From positions 16,631,638 to 16,695,637 of the forward strand of contig OZ059900.1 in the NCBI GenBank assembly GCA_964057225.1: a stretch of 64,000 nucleotides of DNA, given 5' to 3'. The stretch comes from Auanema rhodensis (Eukaryota > Nematoda > Chromadorea > Rhabditida > Rhabditidae). Both the position numbers and the translations under genes were made by a program. Of this stretch, positions 39,314 to 54,012 are shown in pieces. Position 1 is the stretch's first letter, and each line of letters begins with the position of its first letter. The notes below the pieces were generated by a model that worked only from the letters and a program-made list of their open reading frames with translations, was not told the origin of the DNA and did not search any database.

Positions 39314-42300
39314 TATTTTATCATGCTGGAAAACCAGTTTTTGGAAATTTCGCTGTAAACAAGGTTTTGACTTACGATTTCATGTGTTCAAACTCATGCA
39401 ATGTCAATGAAACCTAGCTCAAAATTGTTTGTACAACGTCTAGTTCCACTTTCACGACAAAAAAACAAGGGTTAGAAAATTAAGGAAATTAGCATATTCT
39501 GAGGGCACGCCCCTTATGGCTAATATTGATTAAATCGATTTTTGTTCATATGAGTCGTCAAATGCAACGAATTTCAGCGTGTTACATACTAAAATGAAGC
39601 ATTTTACATGCTGAACACTAGAAAAATACAAAAACACAGTATTTCCCATGAGAAATATTTTATTATGCTGGAAAACCAGTTTTTGGAAATTTCGCTGTAA
39701 ACAAGGTTTTGACTTACGATTTCATGTGTTCAAACTCATGCAATGTCAATGAAACCTAGCTCAAAATTGTTCGTACAACGTCTAGTTCCACTTTCACGAC
39801 AAAAAAACAGGGGTTAGAAAATTAAGGAAATTAGCATATTCTGAGGGCACGCCCCTTATGGCTAATATTGATTAAATCGATTTTTGTTCATATGAGTCGT
39901 CAAATGCAACGAATTTCAGCGTGTTACACACTAAAATGAAGCATTTCACATGCTGAACACTAGAAGAATACAAAAACACAGTTTTTCCATGAGAAATATT
40001 TTATTATGCTGGAAAACCAGTTTTTGGAAATTTCGCTGTAAACAAGGTTTTGACTTACGATTTCATGTGTTCAAACTCATGCAATGTCAATGAAACCTAG
40101 CTCAAAATTGTTCGTACAACGTCTAGTTCCACTTTCACGACAAAAAAACAGGGGTTAGAAAATTAAGGAAATTAGCATATTCTGAGGGCACGCCCCTTAT
40201 GGCTAATATTGATTAAATCGATTTTTGTTCATATGAGTCGTCAAATGCAACGAATTTCAGCGTGTTACACACTAAAATGAAGCATTTCACATGCTGAACA
40301 CTAGAAGAATACAAAAACACAGTTTTTCCATGAGAAATATTTTATTATGCTGGAAAACCAGTTTTTCGAAATTTCGCTGTAAACAAGGTTTTGACTTACG
40401 ATTTCATGTGTTCAAACTCATGCAATGTCAATGAAACCTAGCTCAAAATTGTTCGTACAACGTCTAGTTCCACTTTCACGACAAAAAAACAAGGGTTAGA
40501 AAATTAAGGAAATTAGCATATTCTGAGGGCACGCCCCTTATGGCTAATATTGATTAAATCGATTTTTGTTCATATGAGTCGTCAAATGCAACGAATTTCA
40601 GCGTGTTACATACTAAAATGAAGCATTTTACATGCTGAACACTAGAAAAATACAAAAACACAGTATTTCCCATGAGAAATATTTTATTATGCTGGAAAAC
40701 CAGTTTTTGGAAATTTCGCTGTAAACAAGGTTTTGACTTACGATTTCATGTGTTCAAACTCATGCAAGGTCAATGAAACCTAGCTCAAAATTGTTCGTAC
40801 AACGTCTAGTTCCACTTTCACGACAAAAAAACAGGGGTTAGAAAATTAAGGAAATTAGCATATTCTGAGGGCACGCCCCTTATGGCTAATATTGATTAAA
40901 TCGATTTTTGTTCATATGAGTCGTCAAATGCAACGAATTTCAGCGTGTTACATACTAAAATGAAGCATTTTACATGCTGAACACTAGAAGAATACAAAAA
41001 CACAGTATTTCCCATGAGAAATATTTTATTATGCTGGAAAACCAGTTTGTGGAAATTTCGCTGTAAACAAGGTTTTGACTTACGATTTCATGTGTTCAAA
41101 CTCATGCAATGTCAATGAAACCTAGCTCAAAATTGTTCGTACAACGTCTAGTTCCACTTTCACGACAAAAAAACAGGGGTTAGAAAATTAAGGAAATTAG
41201 CATATTCTGAGGGCACGCCCCTTATGGCTAATATTGATTAAATCGATTTTTGTTCATATGAGTCGTCAAATGCAACGAATTTCAGCGTGTTACATACTAA
41301 AATGAAGCATTTTACATGCTGAACACTAGAAAAATACAAAAACACAGTATTTCCCATGAGAAATATTTTATCATGCTGGAAAACCAGTTTTTGGAAATTT
41401 CGCTGTAAACAAGGTTTTGACTTACGATTTCATGTGTTCAAACTCATGCAATGTCAATGAAACCTAGCTCAAAATTGTTTGTACAACGTCTAGTTCCACT
41501 TTCACGACAAAAAAACAAGGGTTAGAAAATTAAGGAAATTAGCATATTCTGAGGGCACGCCCCTTATGGCTAATATTGATTAAATCGATTTTTGTTCATA
41601 TGAGTCGTCAAATGCAACGAATTTCAGCGTGTTACATACTAAAATGAAGCATTTTACATGCTGAACACTAGAAAAATACAAAAACACAGTATTTCCCATG
41701 AGAAATATTTTATTATGCTGGAAAACCAGTTTTTGGAAATTTCGCTGTAAACAAGGTTTTGACTTACGATTTCATGTGTTCAAACTCATGCAATGTCAAT
41801 GAAACCTAGGTCAAAATTGTTCGTACAACGTCTAGTTCCACTTTCACGACAAAAAAACAGGGGTTAGAAAATTAAGGAAATTAGCATATTCTGAGGGCAC
41901 GCCCCTTATGGCTAATATTGATTAAATCGATTTTTGTTCATATGAGTCGTCAAATGCAACGAATTTCAGCGTGTTACACACTAAAATGAAGCATTTCACA
42001 TGCTGAACACTAGAAGAATACAAAAACACAGTATTTCCCATGAGAAATATTTTATTATGCTGGAAAACCAGTTTTTGGAAATTTCGCTGTAAACAAGGTT
42101 TTGACTTACGATTTCATGTGTTCAAACTCATGCAATGTCAATGAAACCTAGCTCAAAATTGTTCGTACAACGTCTAGTTCCACTTTCACGACAAAAAAAC
42201 AGGGGTTAGAAAATTAAGGAAATTAGCATATTCTGAGGGCACGCCCCTTATGGCTAATATTGATTAAATCGATTTTTGTTCATATGAGTCGTCAAATGCA

Positions 42301-44099
42301 ACGAATTTCAGCGTGTTACATACTAAAATGAAGCATTTTACATGCTGAACACTAGAAAAATACAAAAACACAGTATTTCCCATGAGAAATATTTTATCAT
42401 GCTGGAAAACCAGTTTTTGGAAATTTCGCTGTAAACAAGGTTTTGACTTACGATTTCATGTGTTCAAACTCATGCAATGTCAATGAAACCTAGCTCAAAA
42501 TTGTTTGTACAACGTCTAGTTCCACTTTCACGACAAAAAAACAAGGGTTAGAAAATTAAGGAAATTAGCATATTCTGAGGGCACGCCCCTTATGGCTAAT
42601 ATTGATTAAATCGATTTTTGTTCATATGAGTCGTCAAATGCAACGAATTTCAGCGTGTTACATACTAAAATGAAGCATTTTACATGCTGAACACTAGAAA
42701 AATACAAAAACACAGTATTTCCCATGAGAAATATTTTATTATGCTGGAAAACCAGTTTTTGGAAATTTCGCTGTAAACAAGGTTTTGACTTACGATTTCA
42801 TGTGTTCAAACTCATGCAATGTCAATGAAACCTAGCTCAAAATTGTTCGTACAACGTCTAGTTCCACTTTCACGACAAAAAAACAGGGGTTAGAAAATTA
42901 AGGAAATTAGCATATTCTGAGGGCACGCCCCTTATGGCTAATATTGATTAAATCGATTTTTGTTCATATGAGTCGTCAAATGCAACGAATTTCAGCGTGT
43001 TACACACTAAAATGAAGCATTTCACATGCTGAACACTAGAAGAATACAAAAACACAGTATTTCCCATGAGAAATATTTTATTATGCTGGAAAACCAGTTT
43101 TTCGAAATTTCGCTGTAAACAAGGTTTTGACTTACGATTTCATGTGTTCAAACTCATGCAATGTCAATGAAACCTAGCTCAAAATTGTTCGTACAACGTC
43201 TAGTTCCACTTTCACAACAAAAAAACAAGGGTTAGAAAATTAAGGAAATTAGCATATTCTGAGGGCACGCCCCTTATGGCTAATATTGATTAAATCGATT
43301 TTTGTTCATATGAGTCGTCAAATGCAACGAATTTCAGCGTGTTACATACTAAAATGAAGCATTTTACATGCTGAACACTAGAAAAATACAAAAACACAGT
43401 ATTTCCCATGAGAAATATTTTATTATGCTGGAAAACCAGTTTTTGGAAATTTCGCTGTAAACAAGGTTTTGACTTACGATTTCATGTGTTCAAACTCATG
43501 CAATGTCAATGAAACCTAGCTCAAAATTGTTCGTACAACGTCTAGTTCCACTTTCACGACAAAAAAACAGGGGTTAGAAAATTAAGGAAATTAGCATATT
43601 CTGGGGGTACGCCCCTTATGGCTAATATTGATTAAATCGATTTTTGTTCATATGAGTCGTCAAATGCAACGAATTTCAGCGTGTTACATACTAAAATGAA
43701 GCATTTTACATGCTGAACACTAGAAAAATACAAAAACACAGTATTTCCCATGAGAAATATTTTATTATGCTGGAAAACCAGTTTTTGGAAATTTCGCTGT
43801 AAACAAGGTTTTGACTTACGATTTCATGTGTTCAAACTCATGCAATGTCAATGAAACCTAGGTCAAAATTGTTCGTACAACGTCTAGTTCCACTTTCACG
43901 ACAAAAAAACAGGGGTTAGAAAATTAAGGAAATTAGCATATTCTGAGGGCACGCCCCTTATGGCTAATATTGATTAAATCGATTTTTGTTCATATGAGTC
44001 GTCAAATGCAACGAATTTCAGCGTGTTACATACTAAAATGAAGCATTTTACATGCTGAACACTAGAAAAATACAAAAACACAGTATTTCAAATGAGAAA

Positions 44100-44441
44100 T
44101 ATTTTATTATGCTGGAAAACCAGTTTTTGGAAAGTTCGCTGTAAACAAGGTTTTGACTTACGATTTCATGTGTTCAAACTCATGCAATGTCAATGAAACC
44201 TAGCTCAAAATTGTTCGTACAACGTCTAGTTCCACTTTCACGACAAAAAAACAGGTGTTAGAAAATTAAGGAAATTAGCATATTCTGAGGGCACGCCCCT
44301 TATGGCTAATATTGATTAAATCGATTTTTGTTCATATGAGTCGTCAAATGCAACGAATTTCAGCGTGTTACAAACTAAAATGAAGCATTTTACATGCTGA
44401 ACACTAGAAAAATACAAAAACACAGTATTCCCCATGAGAAA
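44100..44441 (+). repeat. Single K unit in block 2 (unamplified state)
   Basis: This is the counterpart of 14356-14697, with G at 35, T at 157, A at 274 and C at 331. It is the only unit with T at 157 in block 2. It is flanked by the same neighbours as the amplified run in block 1: a ctaggtc/tttcaaatg unit before and a plain T unit after. Confidence 0.88.
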
Positions 44442-45125
44442 TATTTTATTATGCTGGAAAACCAGTTTTTGGAAATTTCGCTGTAAACAAGGTTTTGACT
44501 TACGATTTCATGTGTTCAAACTCATGCAATGTCAATGAAACCTAGCTCAAAATTGTTCGTACAACGTCTAGTTCCACTTTCACGACAAAAAAACAGGGGT
44601 TAGAAAATTAAGGAAATTAGCATATTCTGAGGGCACGCCCCTTATGGCTAATATTGATTAAATCGATTTTTGTTCATATGAGTCGTCAAATGCAACGAAT
44701 TTCAGCGTGTTACATACTAAAATGAAGCATTTTACATGCTGAACACTAGAAAAATACAAAAACACAGTATTTCCCATGAGAAATATTTTATTATGCTGGA
44801 AAACCAGTTTTTGGAAATTTCGCTGTAAACAAGGTTTTGACTTACGATTTCATGTGTTCAAACTCATGCAATGTCAATGAAACCTAGCTCAAAATTGTTC
44901 GTACAACGTCTAGTTCCACTTTCACGACAAAAAAACAGGGGTTAGAAAATTAAGGAAATTAGCATATTCTGAGGGCACGCCCCTTATGGCTAATATTGAT
45001 TAAATCGATTTTTGTTCATATGAGTCGTCAAATGCAACGAATTTCAGCGTGTTACATACTAAAATGAAGCATTTTACATGCTGAACACTAGAAAAATACA
45101 AAAACACAGTATTTCAAATGAGAAA

Positions 45126-46835
45126 TATTTTATTATGCTGGAAAACCAGTTTTTGGAAATTTCGCTGTAAACAAGGTTTTGACTTACGATTTCATGTGTT
45201 CAAACTCATGCAATGTCAATGAAACCTAGCTCAAAATTGTTCGTACAACGTCTAGTTCCACTTTCACGACAAAAAAACAGGGGTTAGAAAATTAAGGAAA
45301 TTAGCATATTCTGAGGGCACGCCCGTTATGGCTAATATTGATTAAATCGATTTTTGTTCATATGAGTCGTCAAATGCAACGAATTTCAGCGTGTTACAAA
45401 CTAAAATGAAGCATTTTACATGCTGAACACTAGAAAAATACAAAAACACAGTGTTTCCCATGAGAAATATTTTATTATGCTGGAAAACCAGTTTTTGGAA
45501 ATTTCGCTGTAAACAAGGTTTTGACTTACGATTTCATGTGTTCAAACTCATGCAATGTCAATGAAACCTAGCTCAAAATTGTTCGTACAACGTCTAGTTC
45601 CACTTTCACGACAAAAAAACAGGGGTTAGAAAATTAAGGAAATTAGCATATTCTGAGGGCACGCCCCTCATGGCTAATATTGATTAAATCGATTTTTGTT
45701 CATATGAGTCGTCAAATGCAACGAATTTCAGCGTGTTACATACTAAAATGAAGCATTTTACATGCTGAACACTAGAAAAATACAAAAACACAGTATTTCC
45801 CATGAGAAATATTTTATTATGCTGGAAAACCAGTTTTTGGAAATTTCGCTGTAAACAAGGTTTTGACTTACGATTTCATGTGTTCAAACTCATGCAATGT
45901 CAATGAAACCTAGCTCAAAATTGTTCGTACAACGTCTAGTTCCACTTTCACGACAAAAAAACAGGGGTTAGAAAATTAAGGAAATTAGCATATTCTGAGG
46001 GCACGCCCCTTATGGCTAATATTGATTAAATCGATTTTTGTTCATATGAGTCGTCAAATGCAACGAATTTCAGCGTGTTACATACTAAAATGAAGCATTT
46101 TACATGCTGAACACTAGAAAAATACAAAAACACAGTATTCCCCATGAGAAATATTTTATTATGCTGGAAAACCAGTTTTTGGAAATTTCGCTGTAAACAA
46201 GGTTTTGACTTACGATTTCATGTGTTCAAACTCATGCAATGTCAATGAAACCTAGCTCAAAATTGTTCGTACAACGTCTAGTCCCACTTTCACGACAAAA
46301 AAACAGGGGTTAGAAAATTAAGGAAATTAGCATATTCTGAGGGCACGCCCCTTATGGCTAATATTGATTAAATCGATTTTTGTTCATATGAGTCGTCAAA
46401 TGCAACGAATTTCAGCGTGTTACATACTAAAATGAAGCATTTTACATGCTGAACACTAGAAAAATACAAAAACACAGTATTTCCCATGAGAAATATTTTA
46501 TTATGCTGGAAAACCAGTTTTTGGAAATTTCGCTGTAAACAAGGTTTTGACTTACGATTTCATGTGTTCAAACTCATGCAATGTCAATGAAACCTAGCTC
46601 AAAATTGTTCGTACAACGTCTAGTTCCACTTTCACGACAAAAAAACAGGGGTTAGAAAATTAAGGAAATTAGCATATTCTGAGGGCACGCCCCTTATGGC
46701 TAATATTGATTAAATCGATTTTTGTTCATATGAGTCGTCAAATGCAACGAATTTCAGCGTGTTACATACTAAAATGAAGCATTTTACATGCTGAACACTA
46801 GAAAAATACAAAAACACAGTATTTCCCATGAGAAA
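45126..46835 (+). repeat. Five extra units in block 2 T/K domain
   Basis: Between the K unit and the caaact/attcccc unit, block 1 has three units (16750-17775) and block 2 has eight (44442-47177). The extra material contains the series G at 328, C at 202, then C at 331. That series also occurs later at 20170-20853 and 49572-50255, suggesting duplication from there. Private marks are gcccg near 45324 (G at 200) and gtccc near 46282 (C at 132). The exact borders of the five-unit insertion are ambiguous within plain units. Confidence 0.7.
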
Positions 46836-48746
46836 TATTTTATTATGCTGGAAAACCAGTTTTTGGAAATTTCGCTGTAAACAAGGTTTTGACTTACGAT
46901 TTCATGTGTTCAAACTCATGCAATGTCAATGAAACCTAGCTCAAAATTGTTCGTACAACGTCTAGTTCCACTTTCACGACAAAAAAACAGGGGTTAGAAA
47001 ATTAAGGAAATTAGCATATTCTGAGGGCACGCCCCTTATGGCTAATATTGATTAAATCGATTTTTGTTCATATGAGTCGTCAAATGCAACGAATTTCAGC
47101 GTGTTACATACTAAAATGAAGCATTTTACATGCTGAACACTAGAAAAATACAAAAACACAGTATTTCAAATGAGAAATATTTTATTATGCTGGAAAACCA
47201 GTTTTTGGAAATTTCGCTGTAAACAAGGTTTTGACTTACGATTTCATGTGTTCAAACTCATGCAATGTCAATGAAACCTAGCTCAAAATTGTTCGTACAA
47301 CGTCTAGTTCCACTTTCACGACAAAAAAACAGGGGTTAGAAAATTAAGGAAATTAGCATATTCTGAGGGCACGCCCCTTATGGCTAATATTGATTAAATC
47401 GATTTTTGTTCATATGAGTCGTCAAATGCAACGAATTTCAGCGTGTTACAAACTAAAATGAAGCATTTTACATGCTGAACACTAGAAAAATACAAAAACA
47501 CAGTATTCCCCATGAGAAATATTTTATTATGCTGGAAAACCAGTTTTTGGAAATTTCGCTGTAAACAAGGTTTTGACTTACGATTTCATGTGTTCAAACT
47601 CATGCAATGTCAATGAAACCTAGCTCAAAAATGTTCGTACAACGTCTAGTTCCACTTTCACGACAAAAAAACAGGGGTTAGAAAATTAAGGAAATTAGCA
47701 TATTCTGAGGGCACGCCCCTTATGGCTAATATTGATTAAATCGATTTTTGTTCATATGAGTCGTCAAATGCAACGAATTTCAGCGTGTTACATACTAAAA
47801 TGAAGCATTTTACATGCTGAACACTAGAAAAATACAAAAACACAGTATTTCCCATGAGAAATATTTTATTATGCTGGAAAACCAGTTTTTGGAAATTTCG
47901 CTGTAAACAAGGTTTTGACTTACGATTTCATGTGTTCAAACTCATGCAATGTCAATGAAACCTAGCTCAAAATTGTTCGTACAACGTCTAGTTCCACTTT
48001 CACGACAAAAAAACAGGGGTTAGAAAATTAAGGAAATTAGCATATTCTGAGGGCACGCCCCTTATGGCTAATATTGATTAAATCGATTTTTGTTCATATG
48101 AGTCGTCAAATGCAACGAATTTCAGCGTGTTACATACTAAAATGAAGCATTTTACATGCTGAACACTAGAAAAATACAAAAACACAGTATTTCAAATGAG
48201 AAATATTTTATTATGCTGGAAAACCAGTTTTTGGAAATTTCGCTGTAAACAAGGTTTTGACTTACGATTTCATGTGTTCAAACTCATGCAATGTCAATGA
48301 AACCTAGCTCAAAATTGTTCGTACAACGTCTAGTTCCACTTTCACGACAAAAAAACAGGGGTTAGAAAATTAAGGAAATTAGCATATTCTGAGGGCACGC
48401 CCCTTATGGCTAATATTGATTAAATCGATTTTTGTTCATATGAGTCGTCAAATGCAACGAATTTCAGCGTGTTACAAACTAAAATGAAGCATTTTACATG
48501 CTGAACACTAGAAAAATACAAAAACACAGTGTTTCCCATGAGAAATATTTTATTATGCTGGAAAACCAGTTTTTGGAAATTTCGCTGTAAACAAGGTTTT
48601 GACTTACGATTTCATGTGTTCAAACTCATGCAATGTCAATGAAACCTAGCTCAAAATTGTTCGTACAACGTCTAGTTCCACTTTCACGACAAAAAAACAG
48701 GGGTTAGAAAATTAAGGAAATTAGCATATTCTGAGGGCACGCCCCT

Positions 48747-49372
48747 CATGGCTAATATTGATTAAATCGATTTTTGTTCATATGAGTCGTCAAATGCAAC
48801 GAATTTCAGCGTGTTACATACTAAAATGAAGCATTTTACATGCTGAACACTAGAAAAATACAAAAACACAGTATTTCCCATGAGAAATATTTTATTATGC
48901 TGGAAAACCAGTTTTTGAAAATTTCGCTGTAAACAAAGTTTTGACTTACGATTGCATGTGTTCAAACTCATGCAATGTCAATGAAACCTAGCTCAAAATT
49001 GTTCGTACAACGTCTAGTTCCACTTTCACGACAAAAAAACAGGGGTTAGAAAATTAAGGAAATTAGCATATTCTGAGGGCACGCCCCTTATGGCTAATAT
49101 TGATTAAATCGATTTTTGTTCATATGAGTCGTCAAATGCAACGAATTTCAGCGTGTTACATACTAAAATGAAGCATTTTACATGCTGAACACTAGAAAAA
49201 TACAAAAACACAGTATTTCCCATGAGAAATATTTTATTATGCTGGAAAACCAGTTTTTGGAAATTTCGCTGTAAACAAGGTTTTGACTTACGATTTCATG
49301 TGTTCAAACTCATGCAATGTCAATGAAACCTAGCTCAAAATTGTTCGTACAACGTCTAGTTCCACTTTCACA
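48747..49372 (+). repeat. Candidate conversion donor, block 2 copy
   Basis: This is the block 2 counterpart of 19345-19970 at offset 29402, with all marks preserved. Because both full blocks hold it at this place while only block 1 holds it near 3.6 kb, the 3.6-kb copy is the derived one. Confidence 0.8.
48888..49229 (+). repeat. Variant unit with A31, A51, G67 (third of three)
   Basis: This is the block 2 counterpart of the unit at 19486. The chance minus-strand frame here is 48762-48971. Confidence 0.85.
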
Positions 49373-52300
49373 ACAAAAAAACAGGGGTTAGAAAATTAAG
49401 GAAATTAGCATATTCTGAGGGCACGCCCCTTATGGCTAATATTGATTAAATCGATTTTTGTTCATATGAGTCGTCAAATGCAACGAATTTCAGCGTGTTA
49501 CATACTAAAATGAAGCATTTTACATGCTGAACACTAGAAAAATACAAAAACACAGTATTTCCCATGAGAAATATTTTATTATGCTGGAAAACCAGTTTTT
49601 GGAAATTTCGCTGTAAACAAGGTTTTGACTTACGATTTCATGTGTTCAAACTCATGCAATGTCAATGAAACCTAGCTCAAAATTGTTCGTACAACGTCTA
49701 GTTCCACTTTCACGACAAAAAAACAGGGGTTAGAAAATTAAGGAAATTAGCATATTCTGAGGGCACGCCCCTTATGGCTAATATTGATTAAATCGATTTT
49801 TGTTCATATGAGTCGTCAAATGCAACGAATTTCAGCGTGTTACAAACTAAAATGAAGCATTTTACATGCTGAACACTAGAAAAATACAAAAACACAGTGT
49901 TTCCCATGAGAAATATTTTATTATGCTGGAAAACCAGTTTTTGGAAATTTCGCTGTAAACAAGGTTTTGACTTACGATTTCATGTGTTCAAACTCATGCA
50001 ATGTCAATGAAACCTAGCTCAAAATTGTTCGTACAACGTCTAGTTCCACTTTCACGACAAAAAAACAGGGGTTAGAAAATTAAGGAAATTAGCATATTCT
50101 GAGGGCACGCCCCTCATGGCTAATATTGATTAAATCGATTTTTGTTCATATGAGTCGTCAAATGCAACGAATTTCAGCGTGTTACATACTAAAATGAAGC
50201 ATTTTACATGCTGAACACTAGAAAAATACAAAAACACAGTATTCCCCATGAGAAATATTTTATTATGCTGGAAAACCAGTTTTTGGAAATTTCGCTGTAA
50301 ACAAGGTTTTGACTTACGATTTCATGTGTTCAAACTCATGCAATGTCAATGAAACCTAGCTCAAAATTGTTCGTACAACGTCTAGTTCCACTTTCACGAC
50401 AAAAAAACAGGGGTTAGAAAATTAAGGAAATTAGCATATTCTGAGGGCACGCCCCTTATGGCTAATATTGATTAAATCGATTTTTGTTCATATGAGTCGT
50501 CAAATGCAACGAATTTCAGCGTGTTACAAACTAAAATGAAGCATTTTACATGCTGAACACTAGAAAAATACAAAAACACAGTATTTCCCATGAGAAATAT
50601 TTTATTATGCTGGAAAACCAGTTTTTGGAAATTTCGCTGTAAACAAGGTTTTGACTTACGATTTCATGTGTTCAAACTCATGCAATGTCAATGAAACCTA
50701 GCTCAAAATTGTTCGTACAACGTCTAGTTCCACTTTCACGACAAAAAAACAGGGGTTAGAAAATTAAGGAAATTAGCATATTCTGAGGGCACGCCCCTCA
50801 TGGCTAATATTGATTAAATCGATTTTTGTTCATATGAGTCGTCAAATGCAACGAATTTCAGCGTGTTACATACTAAAATGAAGCATTTTACATGCTGAAC
50901 ACTAGAAAAATACAAAAACACAGTATTCCCCATGAGAAATATTTTATTATGCTGGAAAACCAGTTTTTGGAAATTTCGCTGTAAACAAGGTTTTGACTTA
51001 CGATTTCATGTGTTCAAACTCATGCAATGTCAATGAAACCTAGCTCAAAATTGTTCGTACAACGTCTAGTTCCACTTTCACGACAAAAAAACAGGGGTTA
51101 GAAAATTAAGGAAATTAGCATATTCTGAGGGCACGCCCCTTATGGCTAATATTGATTAAATCGATTTTTGTTCATATGAGTCGTCAAATGCAACGAATTT
51201 CAGCGTGTTACATACTAAAATGAAGCATTTTACATGCTGAACACTAGAAAAATACAAAAACACAGTATTTCCCATGAGAAATATTTTATTATGCTGGAAA
51301 ACCAGTTTTTGGAAATTTCGCTGTAAACAAGGTTTTGACTTACGATTTCATGTGTTCAAACTCATGCAATGTCAATGAAACCTAGCTCAAAATTGTTCGT
51401 ACAACGTCTAGTTCCACTTTCACGACAAAAAAACAGGGGTTAGAAAATTAAGGAAATTAGCATATTCTGAGGGCACGCCCCTTATGGCTAATATTGATTA
51501 AATCGATTTTTGTTCATATGAGTCGTCAAATGCAACGAATTTCAGCGTGTTACATACTAAAATGAAGCATTTTACATGCTGAACACTAGAAAAATACAAA
51601 AACACAGTATTTCCCATGAGAAATATTTTATTATGCTGGAAAACCAGTTTTTGGAAATTTCGCTGTAAACAAGGTTTTGACTTACGATTTCATGTGTTCA
51701 AACTCATGCAATGTCAATGAAACCTAGCTCAAAATTGTTCGTACAACGTCTAGTTCCACTTTCACGACAAAAAAACAGGGGTTAGAAAATTAAGGAAATT
51801 AGCATATTCTGAGGGCACGCCCCTTATGGCTAATATTGATTAAATCGATTTTTGTTCATATGAGTCGTCAAATGCAACGAATTTCAGCGTGTTACATACT
51901 AAAATGAAGCATTTTACATGCTGAACACTAGAAAAATACAAAAACACAGTATTTCCCATGAGAAATATTTTATCATGCTGGAAAACCAGTTTTTGGAAAT
52001 TTCGCTGTAAACAAGGTTTTGACTTACGATTTCATGTGTTCAAACTCATGCAATGTCAATGAAACCTAGCTCAAAATTGTTTGTACAACGTCTAGTTCCA
52101 CTTTCACGACAAAAAAACAAGGGTTAGAAAATTAAGGAAATTAGCATATTCTGAGGGCACGCCCCTTATGGCTAATATTGATTAAATCGATTTTTGTTCA
52201 TATGAGTCGTCAAATGCAACGAATTTCAGCGTGTTACATACTAAAATGAAGCATTTTACATGCTGAACACTAGAAAAATACAAAAACACAGTATTTCCCA

Positions 52301-53333
52301 TGAGAAATATTTTATTATGCTGGAAAACCAGTTTTTGGAAATTTCGCTGTAAACAAGGTTTTGACTTACGATTTCATGTGTTCAAACTCATGCAATGTCA
52401 ATGAAACCTAGCTCAAAATTGTTTGTACAACGTCTAGTTCCACTTTCACGACAAAAAAACAGGGGTTAGAAAATTAAGGAAATTAGCATATTCTGAGGGC
52501 ACGCCCCTTATGGCTAATATTGATTAAATCGATTTTTGTTCATATGAGTCGTCAAATGCAACGAATTTCAGCGTGTTACACACTAAAATGAAGCATTTCA
52601 CATGCTGAACACTAGAAGAATACAAAAACACAGTATTTCCCATGAGAAATATTTTATTATGCTGGAAAACCAGTTTTTGGAAATTTCGCTGTAAACAAGG
52701 TTTTGACTTACGATTTCATGTGTTCAAACTCATGCAATGTCAATGAAACCTAGCTCAAAATTGTTTGTACAACGTCTAGTTCCACTTTCACGACAAAAAA
52801 ACAGGGGTTAGAAAATTAAGGAAATTAGCATATTCTGAGGGCACGCCCCTTATGGCTAATATTGATTAAATCGATTTTTGTTCATATGAGTCGTCAAATG
52901 CAACGAATTTCAGCGTGTTACACACTAAAATGAAGCATTTCACATGCTGAACACTAGAAGAATACAAAAGCACAGTATTTCCCATGAGAAATATTTTATC
53001 ATGCTGGAAAACCAGTTTTTGGAAATTTCGCTGTAAACAAGGTTTTGACTTACGATTTCATGTGTTCAAACTCATGCAATGTCAATGAAACCTAGCTCAA
53101 AATTGTTCGTACAACGTCTAGTTCCACTTTCACGACAAAAAAACGGGGGTTAGAAAATTAAGGAAATTAGCATATTCTGAGGGCACGCCCCTTATGGCTA
53201 ATATTGATTAAATCGATTTTTGTTCATATGAGTCGTCAAATGCAACGAATTTCAGCGTGTTACACACTAAAATGAAGCATTTCACATGCTGAACACTAGA
53301 AGAATACAAAAACACAGTATTTCCCATGAGAAA

Positions 53334-53675
53334 TATTTTATTATGCTGGAAAACCAGTTTGTGGAAATTTCGCTGTAAACAAGGTTTTGACTTACGATTT
53401 CATGTGTTCAAACTCATGCAATGTCAATGAAACCTAGCTCAAAATTGTTTGTACAACGTCTAGTTCCACTTTCACGACAAAAAAACAAGGGTTAGAAAAT
53501 TAAGGAAATTAGCATATTCTGAGGGCACGCCCCTTATGGCTAATATTGATTAAATCGATTTTTGTTCATATGAGTCGTCAAATGCAACGAATTTCAGCGT
53601 GTTACATACTAAAATGAAGCATTTTACATGCTGAACACTAGAAAAATACAAAAACACAGTATTTCCCATGAGAAA
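53334..53675 (+). repeat. Chimeric P/Q unit, block 2
   Basis: This is the counterpart of 23932-24273, with the same combination of G at 28, T at 117 and A at 155 and the same neighbours. Its presence in both blocks dates the fusion before the super-repeat duplication. Confidence 0.8.
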
Positions 53676-54012
53676 TATTTTATTATGCTGGAAAACCAGT
53701 TTTTGGAAATTTCGCTGTAAACAAGGTTTTGACTTACGATTTCATGTGTTCAAACTCATGCAATGTCAATGAAACCTAGCTCAAAATTGTTTGTACAACG
53801 TCTAGTTCCACTTTCACGACAAAAAAACAGGGGTTAGAAAATTAAGGAAATTAGCATATTCTGAGGGCACGCCCCTTATGGCTAATATTGATTAAATCGA
53901 TTTTTGTTCATATGAGTCGTCAAATGCAACGAATTTCAGCGTGTTACACACTAAAATGAAGCATTTCACATGCTGAACACTAGAAGAATACAAAAACACA
54001 GTATTTCCCATG

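Larger units (their letters stand above)
43758..51965 (+). repeat. Block 2 T/K domain (24 units)
   Basis: This is the counterpart of 14014-22563. It begins with the ctaggtc/tttcaaatg unit at 43758 and ends before the Q unit at 51966. It lacks the six-copy K amplification of block 1, having one K unit at 44100 only. It carries five additional units around 45126-46835. The net difference is one unit (8208 versus 8550 bp). Confidence 0.85.
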
